Source: Verrucomicrobiales bacterium
Lineage (GTDB): Bacteria > Verrucomicrobiota > Verrucomicrobiia > Verrucomicrobiales > DEV007
Assembly: GCA_007123695.1 (NCBI GenBank)
Contig: SLGN01000277.1
Coordinates: 1 to 11,826 of the forward strand
Length of the DNA: 11,826 nt
Reading direction: 5' to 3'
Shown: positions 1-6,133 of the stretch, in pieces
Layout: each line of letters starts with the position of its first letter
How positions within the stretch are numbered: the first letter of the stretch is position 1
Notes under the pieces: model-generated
What the model was told of the DNA's origin: nothing
Database searches by the model: none
The model's input: only the letters and a program-made list of their open reading frames with translations
Translations under genes and position numbers: made by a program

Positions 1-411
1 CTCGAAGGAGACGGCCAGAACCGAGCCGCTGCGCTCGATCGCGAGGGGAACGATGCCCCTGGGCAGAGCCTCGCCCGCGACGACGAGCGCCTCGGCCTCG
101 CCTGCCGCTTCCTCGCTTGCGCAGCGCAGGGTCACCACTTGGCGGACCGTCCACCGCTCGATCAGATTCGGTCTCAGCCGCTGCCGCTCGTCCCGGCGCA
201 GCAGCGGTTCGAAAAGGAGGGCTGCGATCTCCCCCTCGGATCCGTCGTGGGGGAGAAAGGGCGCCAGACCTGCGATCGGCTCCTGGATCGCAAAGACCAA
301 TGCGCCGGTCTCCCGCTCGACTTCCAAAAGGGCGACACTGCAGTAGAGCCAGGCGGCTCCGAAGCCCAGCCAGACCGGGGACGAGTAGAAAATCCAGCGC
401 AGCCAGAACAT
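1..411 (-). CDS. Partial gene, possible family 5 extracellular solute-binding protein (N-terminus only)
   Basis: The frame is open from an ATG at 411 down to the left edge, so only about 137 N-terminal residues are visible. Residues 3-29 form a hydrophobic, aromatic-rich segment that could be a signal anchor or uncleaved signal peptide. It is followed by a stretch reading ALVFAIQEPIAGLAPFLPHD, then IAALLFEPLLRRD and LRPNLIERWTV. This order (a 'NPF'-like motif, then 'ifepLv..d', then 'L.P.LAerW.v') is the usual start of mature SBP_bac_5 (DppA/OppA-like) proteins, which capture peptides or other solutes for ABC importers. The next residues lack the W-x-DG motif I would expect, so the call is tentative. 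An in-frame GTG lies 21 nt upstream of the ATG; neither start has a convincing ribosome-binding site. It lies 94 nt downstream of ribD on the same strand and may be cotranscribed with it. Confidence 0.55.
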   Translation of the reverse strand, partial: MFWLRWIFYSSPVWLGFGAAWLYCSVALLEVERETGALVFAIQEPIAGLAPFLPHDGSEGEIAALLFEPLLRRDERQRLRPNLIERWTVRQVVTLRCASEEAAGEAEALVVAGEALPRGIVPLAIERSGSVLAVSFE

Positions 412-505
412 TATCCGGAATCCGCGGGACACTCCCCGCTTTTGCGATGATACCGCAGGACCGGGGCCCCTGACAAATCCGAATCCGAGAATCAGGATCT
501 TGTTT

Positions 506-1549
506 TCACGCAGTCGGCGCACCCGGGGCGATGCGGCCCCGGATCCGCACATTGTCCCCGATGGTCACGATTTCGGGAGATTCCAACCGCGCCACGATGC
601 CATCCACCGGCAGCAGCCGCGTCGCACCGCCTCCGAGGATTGGCGCGAGGTAGAGGATCACTTCGTCGACGAGCCCCTGCTCCAGCGCATGGGCCAAAAG
701 CCGGCCGCCCGATTCCAGCATCACCGCCGCTACGCCCAGGCTCCCGAGCCTCGCGAGGGACTCGCGCAGGGAAATGCCCTCGTGGACGAGGGTGCGCGCG
801 CTGTGCTCGTCCTGGAAGAGGCGGTAGGTCCGGGGCAGGTCGCCGCTTTGGCTCAGGACGACGCGCCACGGCTGGACTCTGCCTTCCGCCCAGCGGCCGC
901 GCAGCGTCAGGGCGGGATTGTCGCGGCGCAGAGTCTCGCCGCCCACCAGAATCGCGTCGCACTGACGCCGCCAGGCCTGCACGTCCTCGCGTGCGGCCTC
1001 GTTCGAAATCCATGGGCTCATCCCCGGACCGAGAGTGGTGCGCCCGTCGAGCGTCGCAGCCGTCTTCGCAAGCACCCAAGGCATGCCCGAGAGCACGTGT
1101 CGGGCAAAGAAGCGGATCAGTTCGCGTCCCTCCGGCTCCAAAACGCCCGAGCGGACTTCGATCCCCGCCTCGCGAAGCAGGCCGAAACCGGCACCGGCAT
1201 GGGCGGGGTTCGGATCCTGTGCCGAGACGACGACCCGGGCGAAGCCCGACTCCAGGATGGCGTCGGTGCAGGGCGGAGTGCGTCCGTGTGTCGAGCAGGG
1301 CTCCAGGGTCACATACAGCGTCGCGCCGCGGATGGCGTCCGCCCCGACCTGCCGTACCGCGTCGGCAATGGCACGCCGCTCCGCATGGGCTTCGCCCGCT
1401 CGTGCATGCCAACCCCGACCGACGATGCGGCCCCCCAGCACCACGAGCGCGCCGACCGGCGGGTTCGGGCTCGTCGCGCCAAGTCCCTTCCTTCCCTCGG
1501 CCAGAGCCTCGCGCATGAAACGCTCGTCATCGTCGGGGTCCTCTCCCAT
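506..1549 (-). CDS. ribD: RibD, bifunctional diaminohydroxyphosphoribosylaminopyrimidine deaminase / 5-amino-6-ribosylaminouracil reductase
   Basis: This enzyme catalyses two successive steps of riboflavin biosynthesis: zinc-dependent deamination of the pyrimidine ring, then NADPH-dependent reduction of the ribose side chain. Numbered from the ATG at 1549 (347 aa, normal for the family), the N-terminal deaminase domain carries SPNPPVGA (27-34), the HAE motif (H55, E57) and the zinc-binding PC motif TLEPCSTHGRTPPC with C85 and C94. The C-terminal reductase domain starts near residue 157 and shows AKTAATLDGR (161-170), SPWISNEAAR and the DAILVGGETLRRDNPALTLR block (198-217). All catalytic residues I can check are present. 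An in-frame GTG at 1585 would add 12 residues (RSRFHVLVLCV after the start) that do not belong to the fold and are encoded by a repeated motif, so I prefer 1549. No strong Shine-Dalgarno sequence precedes either start. It is transcribed divergently from the LysM gene. No other rib genes are visible in the window. Confidence 0.95.
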   Translation of the reverse strand: MGEDPDDDERFMREALAEGRKGLGATSPNPPVGALVVLGGRIVGRGWHARAGEAHAERRAIADAVRQVGADAIRGATLYVTLEPCSTHGRTPPCTDAILESGFARVVVSAQDPNPAHAGAGFGLLREAGIEVRSGVLEPEGRELIRFFARHVLSGMPWVLAKTAATLDGRTTLGPGMSPWISNEAAREDVQAWRRQCDAILVGGETLRRDNPALTLRGRWAEGRVQPWRVVLSQSGDLPRTYRLFQDEHSARTLVHEGISLRESLARLGSLGVAAVMLESGGRLLAHALEQGLVDEVILYLAPILGGGATRLLPVDGIVARLESPEIVTIGDNVRIRGRIAPGAPTA

Positions 1550-1721
1550 CACGCATAAAACTAGAACGTGGAACCTAGAACGCACCGCCCTCCTTCGCCA
1601 ACGCGGAGATGGAGATCTTTTTCAGGTCTATACAGCCAAAAATTCACGGAAACTCTAAAAATTTTGGAAAAGCATAATATTTTGGTTGAAAAGTTTATTA
1701 ATTTATCCGAATATTCTCCAC
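1550..1721. promoter_or_regulatory. Divergent intergenic region between ribD and the LysM gene, with direct repeats
   Basis: Most of this 172-bp stretch is strikingly AT-rich compared with its surroundings, especially 1629-1720, and must hold the promoters of both divergent genes. A direct repeat of CTAGAACG occurs at 1561-1568 and 1575-1582 (14-nt period). A second direct repeat has ATTTTGG followed by AAAAG, at 1661-1672 and 1679-1693 (18-nt period), and could be an operator. For the LysM gene CATAAT (1673-1678) is a -10-like hexamer that would leave a leader of about 37 nt; I see no good -35 partner. For ribD the minus-strand TATAGA (plus coordinates 1627-1632) is a weak -10 candidate. Promoter placement is inference. 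Confidence 0.35.
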
Positions 1722-2702
1722 ATGAACCGAACTGCGACCACCCTTGCCACCCTGACTTCGTTTCTCCTCGTCGGCGGTCTCGCCGCCGCCGATCCCGCCA
1801 CCGCTGCCCTCGAGGCGCGGATCAACTCCATCGAGTCCCGCTTGAATTCGATCGAGGCGACCCTCGGCGCTGAAGTGGGATCGAGCGCCTACCAGCAGAA
1901 CGCGATGCTCGAGGCCACCCGCGCCGGCGAGACCGTCGGGGGTCAGACCGAGAAGATCCCGAGCCCTCCGCTCCCGGAAACCAAGGCTCCGGCACTCGCG
2001 TCCGATGAGGCTTCGACCACCTACGTCATCCAGGACGGGGACACGCTCGGCAAGATCGCCGCCAAGTTCAAGATCGAGCGAAAGGCGCTTCTCGAGGCAA
2101 ACCGGCTCAGCGAAGGCCAGCCCATCTACATCGGCGAAACGCTCATGATTCCCGGGCAGCCCGCTCCCACTGCCGACACCAAGAAGATCGCCGACACCAA
2201 AACTCCGGAAGCGAAGCAGGATGCCGTCGTCGTCGGCGAAACGAAGAAGCCCGGCCCCGCTCCGACCTCGGTCCACACCGTGGCCAAGGGCGACACCCTG
2301 ACCTCCCTCGCCAAGAAATACGGCACCAGCGTCGAGAGCCTCAAGTCCGCCAACGGTCTGCGCGGCGACGTCATCAGTCTCGGCCAAGCTCTCAAGATTC
2401 CTGCGAAGGATGCCGGTAGCCAAGCCTCCGCACCCCAGCCCGAGGCCGGAAAGCCCGAGCAGTCGAGCGCGTTCCAATACGACAACCCTCTTCTGAAAAG
2501 CGACGAGACCTACGGTTACTACACCGTGGCCAAGGGGGACAACCTCTACGCCTTGGCGCGTGACTTCTTCACCACCATGGCCGAACTCCAGCGCATCAAC
2601 AATCTCGGCAGCAGCACGACGATCTTCCCCGGCGACGACCTCATCGTCCCCACCTCGAAATACAACGCCTACCACCAGAAGGGCGAAATGGCGAACCGCT
2701 GA
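1722..2702 (+). CDS. Secreted protein with coiled coil and three LysM domains
   Basis: This 326-aa exported protein probably binds peptidoglycan through LysM modules, which recognise N-acetylglucosamine-containing glycans. Residues 1-23 form a signal peptide ending GLAAA, with likely cleavage before DPATA. A heptad-like helix follows (LEARINSIESRLNSIEATLG, about 30-49), suggesting oligomerisation, then a Pro/Ala-rich linker. LysM1 lies at about 99-145 (YVIQDGDTLGKIAAKF), LysM2 at about 182-228 (HTVAKGDTLTSLAKKYG) and LysM3 at about 263-312 (YTVAKGDNLYALARDF). LysM2 and LysM3 share the same codons for TVAKG, suggesting duplication within the gene. There is no catalytic domain, so it may act as a scaffold or cell-wall adaptor. 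I chose the ATG at 1722 because it starts directly at the signal peptide; an in-frame TTG at 1686 would bury the signal behind 12 extra residues. No clear ribosome-binding site is seen. A strong terminator follows at 2781-2810. Confidence 0.9.
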   Translation: MNRTATTLATLTSFLLVGGLAAADPATAALEARINSIESRLNSIEATLGAEVGSSAYQQNAMLEATRAGETVGGQTEKIPSPPLPETKAPALASDEASTTYVIQDGDTLGKIAAKFKIERKALLEANRLSEGQPIYIGETLMIPGQPAPTADTKKIADTKTPEAKQDAVVVGETKKPGPAPTSVHTVAKGDTLTSLAKKYGTSVESLKSANGLRGDVISLGQALKIPAKDAGSQASAPQPEAGKPEQSSAFQYDNPLLKSDETYGYYTVAKGDNLYALARDFFTTMAELQRINNLGSSTTIFPGDDLIVPTSKYNAYHQKGEMANR

Positions 2703-2780
2703 GTTCGCTTCGACGGAAAAGAATTTGTCACCGCAGCCTCTTCCCGAGCCTGTCGGCAGACAAAGTTGAGTGGTCAAAGA

Positions 2781-2810
2781 AAACCCGGTCCCGCAAGGGG
2801 CCGGGTTTTT
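2781..2810. terminator. Strong intrinsic terminator, probably bidirectional
   Basis: AAACCCGGTCCC (2781-2792) pairs with GGGGCCGGGTTT (2797-2808) as a 12-bp stem (one G-T wobble) around a GCAA tetraloop. A T-run follows on the plus strand (2806-2810, with more T-rich sequence to 2818). On the minus strand the A-rich stretch 2776-2783 gives a T-rich tail. It lies between the stop of the LysM gene (2702) and the stop of the convergent OmpA-like gene (2850), so it can end both transcripts. Confidence 0.88.
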
Positions 2811-2849
2811 CTCGTTTTCCAACTCCCACCAAATCGAAATCCGCCCCGC

Positions 2850-4034
2850 CTACAGCTCCGAATCCTGCCGATCCCCCGGCTCCGACGCCGGCTCCAACTC
2901 CACCTCCACTTCCTCCTCCATCTCCGGCGGCAGATCCACAAGAATCCGCACCTCTCCCGAATCGACCATCGAAGACGATTCCACCGTCGTCATCGAGATC
3001 CGGTCCGCCTCCACCCCCCGCTCCGAAAGGAAGCGAAGCACCTCTTCGGCGCGCCGTTCGCAGAGATATTCGCTAAAGGCCCCCGAGCCGCCGGCGGCCT
3101 TGACCGCCTCGACCCGGATCGGAGCTCCCAGCCTTGCGGGCGAGAGCAGTTCCTTCGCGACCGCGTCGAGCACTTCGGCTTGGTTCGCCTGCGGCAAAAA
3201 GGTGTTTCGCGAGAAGAAGACCGAGGGCAGGAGGGTCCACGTATCCACCGGTATTGCGGAGATGAGCTGGGGCTTCGCATCGGCCTGGATCCCATCCATC
3301 GACGGAGCTCCCTCGCCCAGCCCCGAGACCGGTGACGCCGAGGCCACATCCGGCGCCAGATGTGGAGCCGTCTCCTTCCCGGCAAGCGGATCGATTTTCC
3401 AGAGAAGTTGGCGCGTCGCGAGGAGCTTCTCGAGCGGAAGCCCGGGAAGGGCGAAAGGAGTTTCCTTCTCCGCCGCCGCGACCGCCGCCTCCGGGAGCGG
3501 TGCGGCTTTGCTGCCGTCGGCCAACGAAACCTCGAGACGGGGCAAGGTGTCCGAATCGACGATGCAGAGGCGATTGTGGTAGCTCCGCCCGTCGAGGATC
3601 GCGGCGGCCCGGATCCGCAGCGCGCTCTGCGTCACGAGACTGTCCGTCAGCCCTCCGACCACGATCCGGTCCGGCCACAGTTCGAAGCGGCCCTCGTGGG
3701 TCGAGAGGGCGAGTTCCGTGACGAGGCTGCGCAGGTCGCGCGCGGCCGGAGTTTTCGCACCTGGGTCGATGGCGAGACCGCTCCGGTCGATCGGCAGGTC
3801 GGGCCGCGCCATCGTTGCCGCGAGGACAAGGGCCTCGGCGATCTCCTCCGACTCGACCGATCCTGCAAAGACCGCCGTCCGTTCTCCGAAGGAAATCGAG
3901 AGGGAAGGGGCGTCCCCGGCAGGTCCGTTCAGGATGGAAACGAACCAAATACAGCAGGTCAACGCCATTCCCCGGGGTAGGAGACGTTTTGCGAGGGTGG
4001 CGCGCCAGCCGCGCCGGTGGATCGACCAAACCAT
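2850..4034 (-). CDS. Membrane-anchored or secreted protein with BON-like repeats and C-terminal OmpA-like domain
   Basis: Numbered from the ATG at 4034, the protein has 394 aa. A basic N-terminus (RRGWRATLAKR) is followed by a hydrophobic segment at about 23-37, acting as signal peptide or membrane anchor. Two BON-like segments follow (about 44-91 and 115-147; for example FELWPDRIVVGGLTDSLVTQ), then a flexible Ala/Pro-rich linker. The C-terminal OmpA-like region spans about 265-352, with PSVFFSRNTFLPQANQAEVL as the opening strand-helix and LCERRAEEVLRFLSERGVEA as the helix before the last strand. The tail is very acidic (EMEEEVEVELEP). A BON plus OmpA arrangement is known from ArfA-type envelope proteins. 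The usual GHTD segment, whose Asp helps bind diaminopimelate, reads VKAAGGSGA here, so peptidoglycan binding may be lost. The start is uncertain: an upstream in-frame TTG (4118) and ATGs at 4064 and 3968 are alternatives. 4034 has a GGAGG about 14 nt upstream and supplies the positive charges before the hydrophobic segment. It lies downstream of the FG-GAP gene on the same strand and may be its operon partner. Confidence 0.72.
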   Translation of the reverse strand: MVWSIHRRGWRATLAKRLLPRGMALTCCIWFVSILNGPAGDAPSLSISFGERTAVFAGSVESEEIAEALVLAATMARPDLPIDRSGLAIDPGAKTPAARDLRSLVTELALSTHEGRFELWPDRIVVGGLTDSLVTQSALRIRAAAILDGRSYHNRLCIVDSDTLPRLEVSLADGSKAAPLPEAAVAAAEKETPFALPGLPLEKLLATRQLLWKIDPLAGKETAPHLAPDVASASPVSGLGEGAPSMDGIQADAKPQLISAIPVDTWTLLPSVFFSRNTFLPQANQAEVLDAVAKELLSPARLGAPIRVEAVKAAGGSGAFSEYLCERRAEEVLRFLSERGVEADRISMTTVESSSMVDSGEVRILVDLPPEMEEEVEVELEPASEPGDRQDSEL

Positions 4035-4169
4035 GGACTTGGAAATATCCTCCAACCTCACCATTGAAGCGGCATCGAAGTCAACGCCGATCTTCACAGA
4101 AGGCGAATCGGAATGCAAAAGCAGGAAGTCGGGAACCGGTCGCGGTGCCCGCTTCTCTGGTTCGTGGTC

Positions 4170-5432
4170 TTAGCGGGTTCCTTGTCTTGCGGGCGGCTCG
4201 GTGCGGTTCCAGTAGATCACGAGGTTGTTCGTGGACCAGCCTGCGGCGACGAGGTCGAGTCGGCCGTTGCCATTGAGGTCGGCGATGCGGAGGCTCTGGC
4301 AGGACATCGTGCCCTCGTCGATGGGGAAGCTCGTCCATCGGCTCGCCTGCGGGTCGAGGGGCACGTAGACGCGGATGCCGAAGTCCCCGACCTCGGGCCC
4401 GCTGCCCCACCAGCCCGCCACGATCTGGTCGCAGCCGAGGCCGAGCAGGTCCACGCAGTAGAGGGCGTGGCCGGTGACGAGGCTGTCGTCGAGCACCTCG
4501 CGATCGCCGCCGTAGCCCCCCTCGTCGTCGGCGCGGTAGAGCACCAGGGAGTGTCCGTGCTTCGGCTCGATAGTGGCGAGGAAACGGCGGTCCCCGGCGT
4601 CGCCCTCGGCGATCTCGCCGAGGCCGGCGTGCCAGGAGCCATCGGGGCGCTGGTTGGGGGGCGTCATCCCCGGCAGCAGACGCGGTCCCCGCGCGCGCCA
4701 CGGCTCGTCGGGAGAATCGCTCATGAACTCCACCCCCTCCATGCCGATGAAGAGGAGTCGCTCGGGCCCGCCCGGCTCGCCAGGCACGGCGGCGAAGGAG
4801 TGCATGTCGCGCATCGACTCCAGCAGCACCTCGCCCGCGTAGTCCGGCCCCGGATCGAGGGTGAAGGGATAGGCGTAGATTTTCGCGTAGTCGTCGCGCG
4901 GCAGGTCGCGCAGACGCAGGTGGTTGCGGCGGCCGAGGTTGGGCACGGCGACGAGCCGCTCCTCCCCGGCGTGGTTGCGCGCCCAGCCGATGCGGTGCTG
5001 CTCGGGCTCGCTGGGGATGCGCACCGGCCGCCAGAGTTCGGTGGGGTCCACGGGCCGCTCCAGGAAGTAGACGGCGGAGTCGGGCCCCCGCGTGCAGACC
5101 GCGATCTCCACCTGCCCGTCGCCGGTGGCGTCGCGGGCGTCGATGCTCATCGCCCCCTGCCCGTCGAGGCGGCTCGCGAGCACGAAGCGGCTCCAGTCGC
5201 CGTTGCGGTACCAGACGAAATCCCACACGTCGGCGAGGAGGATGTCGGGCTTGCCGTCGCCGTCCACGTCGGCCACGCTGAGCCCGTAGCCCTTGCCGAT
5301 CTCGGCGACGACCTCGGGCTCGAAGCGCGGCTCGGGCAGCGGGCGGGGCCCGTCGGCGAGGAGCGCGTGGGGGCAGGCCGCGGCGAGGAGGGCGGCGAAG
5401 GCGAGGTGGAGCGCGTGGCGACGGATCGGCAT
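4170..5432 (-). CDS. Secreted FG-GAP/VCBS beta-propeller protein, related to the aldos-2-ulose dehydratase propeller group
   Basis: This 420-aa exported protein has a signal peptide at 1-26 (hydrophobic AFAALLAAAC, likely cleavage after ALLA). C20 could be a lipobox cysteine, but the context AAAC is weak. Calcium-binding FG-GAP loops are visible at 55-63 (DVDGDGKPD), 101-109 (DATGDGQVE) and 385-393 (DLNGNGRLD), with degenerate blades between. RRFLATIEPKHGHSLVLYR (282-300) and the C-terminal AAGWSTNNLVIYWN (396-409) resemble propeller proteins common in planctomycetes and verrucomicrobia that share their fold with aldos-2-ulose dehydratase/isomerase. That enzyme acts on oxidised sugars, but its cupin domain is absent here, so no enzymatic role can be assigned. 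Binding to a polysaccharide or protein partner outside the cell is equally possible. The ATG at 5432 begins the signal peptide directly; I see no clear Shine-Dalgarno. It is followed on the same strand by the BON/OmpA-like gene. Confidence 0.85.
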   Translation of the reverse strand: MPIRRHALHLAFAALLAAACPHALLADGPRPLPEPRFEPEVVAEIGKGYGLSVADVDGDGKPDILLADVWDFVWYRNGDWSRFVLASRLDGQGAMSIDARDATGDGQVEIAVCTRGPDSAVYFLERPVDPTELWRPVRIPSEPEQHRIGWARNHAGEERLVAVPNLGRRNHLRLRDLPRDDYAKIYAYPFTLDPGPDYAGEVLLESMRDMHSFAAVPGEPGGPERLLFIGMEGVEFMSDSPDEPWRARGPRLLPGMTPPNQRPDGSWHAGLGEIAEGDAGDRRFLATIEPKHGHSLVLYRADDEGGYGGDREVLDDSLVTGHALYCVDLLGLGCDQIVAGWWGSGPEVGDFGIRVYVPLDPQASRWTSFPIDEGTMSCQSLRIADLNGNGRLDLVAAGWSTNNLVIYWNRTEPPARQGTR

Positions 5433-5598
5433 TGGAGAAGTGGGCGGGGAAGGAAGGGGAGATGAGGGCGGCGGAGCGTTTCAGAGCGGGCCCCCTGGTC
5501 GCGGACCATCACCCCAGCATACCATGGAGGGACAGTTGGCGCCATAGGCGCGGAAGTGTCCGTTCCTTCCCGGGATCGTCTCGTAGCGCCGTCTATGA
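5433..5598. other. Intergenic region upstream of the FG-GAP gene, with imperfect palindrome
   Basis: This holds the 5' region of the minus-strand FG-GAP gene. The only structure I see is a two-tier imperfect palindrome at 5530-5561: GGACA (5530-5534) pairs with TGTCC (5557-5561) outside, and GCGCC (5539-5543) pairs with GGCGC (5547-5551) inside. It could be an operator or leader hairpin. No convincing -10/-35 pair was found. Confidence 0.3.
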
Positions 5599-5615
5599 GC
5601 CTGTTGAAAAAACCC
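5599..5615 (+). repeat. Left terminal inverted repeat of the MITE-like element
   Basis: GCCTGTTGAAAAAACCC; matches the reverse complement of 5801-5816 with a single-base length difference in the A-run. Confidence 0.75.
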
Positions 5616-5800
5616 CGGAATGGAAAACTGCGAGCCATGATTTCTTCTGGCAAGGCGCAAGGAAGAAGTGGAGAGGGCTCCACGACTGAGGAGCAACGAA
5701 GCCAGTCGGGAAAATGGCCGCAGCCCGAAGGGGCCGCCCCCATGGAGTCGGCGAAGCCGCTGACGTCAATGCTCCAAACCATCGAGGATTTTTCGTTTCT

Positions 5801-5816
5801 GGGTTTTTCAACAGGC
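5801..5816 (-). repeat. Right terminal inverted repeat of the MITE-like element
   Basis: GGGTTTTTCAACAGGC; inverse of the left end. Confidence 0.75.
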
Positions 5817-6000
5817 AATCCTAGATTGCGGAGAGATGCGCATCCGCTTCGTCGGTTGCCGCCGCCTGCCGGAGCCAGGCATTCCGCACCTAGAGCAGCT
5901 CCTCCCACGACAGGTTCGCCAAGTCGAGCTCATCCTCGCAGCGGAATCGGTCCTCGGATTCTCGCAATTCTGCGAGGCTCGAAGTTTTTAATTTTTCGGC
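5817..6000. other. Intergenic region with a doubtful 51-codon frame and a hairpin before a T-rich tract
   Basis: No convincing gene is present. A 51-codon frame runs from ATG 5836 to TAA 5989-5991 on the plus strand; its product (starting MRIRFVGCRRLPEP) is unfamiliar and may be chance or the remnant of a disrupted gene. Near its end, CTCGCA (5961-5966) and TGCGAG (5971-5976) form a perfect 6-bp hairpin with loop ATTC, and a T-rich tract (5985-5996) follows eight nucleotides later, so it could be a weak terminator. CCTCG (5952-5956) can alternatively pair with CGAGG (5973-5977). Confidence 0.3.
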
Positions 6001-6001
6001 G

Positions 6002-6060
6002 TTACGGGATCTCTCGCTTTCCTATACATTTCTACGTAGGCGCCCCTGGGGTTCCTACGC
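6002..6060 (+). promoter_or_regulatory. Candidate promoter and leader hairpin of the receiver-methyltransferase gene
   Basis: After an AT-rich stretch, TATACA (6023-6028) is a plausible -10 box. TTACGG (6002-6007) is a poor -35 at 15-nt spacing. Just downstream, CGTAGG (6035-6040) pairs with CCTACG (6054-6059), and CCC/GGG pairs within the loop, so the transcript would begin with a short structured leader of about 100 nt before the ATG at 6134. This may be regulatory or merely a stabilising 5' stem. Confidence 0.35.
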
Positions 6061-6133
6061 TGCAGAACTTAGTTTGAATTGCTTTCCCGACGGGAATTTG
6101 AGAAACCGAAGCATATCGACAGAAGTACCGAAA

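Larger units (their letters stand above)
5599..5816. mobile_element. MITE-like element with 16-17 bp terminal inverted repeats
   Basis: The left end GCCTGTTGAAAAAACCC (5599-5615) is the inverse of the right end GGGTTTTTCAACAGGC (5801-5816), apart from one extra A. The 218 bp between carry no transposase. The interior contains further short stems, such as CGACTG (5683-5688) with CAGTCG (5703-5708), and TTCTTC (about 5642-5648) with GAAGAA (about 5662-5667). Ends of the TGTTGAAAAA type are typical of insertion sequences and of short non-autonomous repeats in many bacterial genomes. I could not identify a clear target-site duplication: flanks are CTATGA on the left and AATCCTA on the right. It lies between two divergent genes. 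It was recognised from structure only; copy number in the genome is unknown. Confidence 0.68.

Noticed and set aside
500..1558. A 352-codon plus-strand frame antisense to ribD
   Set aside because: ribD on the minus strand has all expected catalytic motifs; the plus-strand product has no recognisable domain.
1698..2822. A 374-codon minus-strand frame antisense to the LysM gene
   Set aside because: It reads through the terminator hairpin, and the plus strand encodes clear LysM domains and a signal peptide.
4113..5465. A 450-codon plus-strand frame antisense to the FG-GAP gene
   Set aside because: The minus strand has a signal peptide, FG-GAP calcium loops and family motifs. The plus-strand product (VAVAVPDEIPHVG-type sequence) is the mirror of these codons.
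5147..5908. A 253-codon minus-strand frame covering the MITE-like element and the start of the FG-GAP gene
   Set aside because: It is in the wrong frame for the FG-GAP protein, crosses both inverted repeats, and its second half is Ser/Arg/Pro-rich shadow sequence.
6074..6076. TTG at 6074 as the start of the receiver-methyltransferase gene
   Set aside because: The added 20 residues show no domain, no ribosome-binding site is seen, and the ATG at 6134 already leaves 45 residues before the receiver domain.
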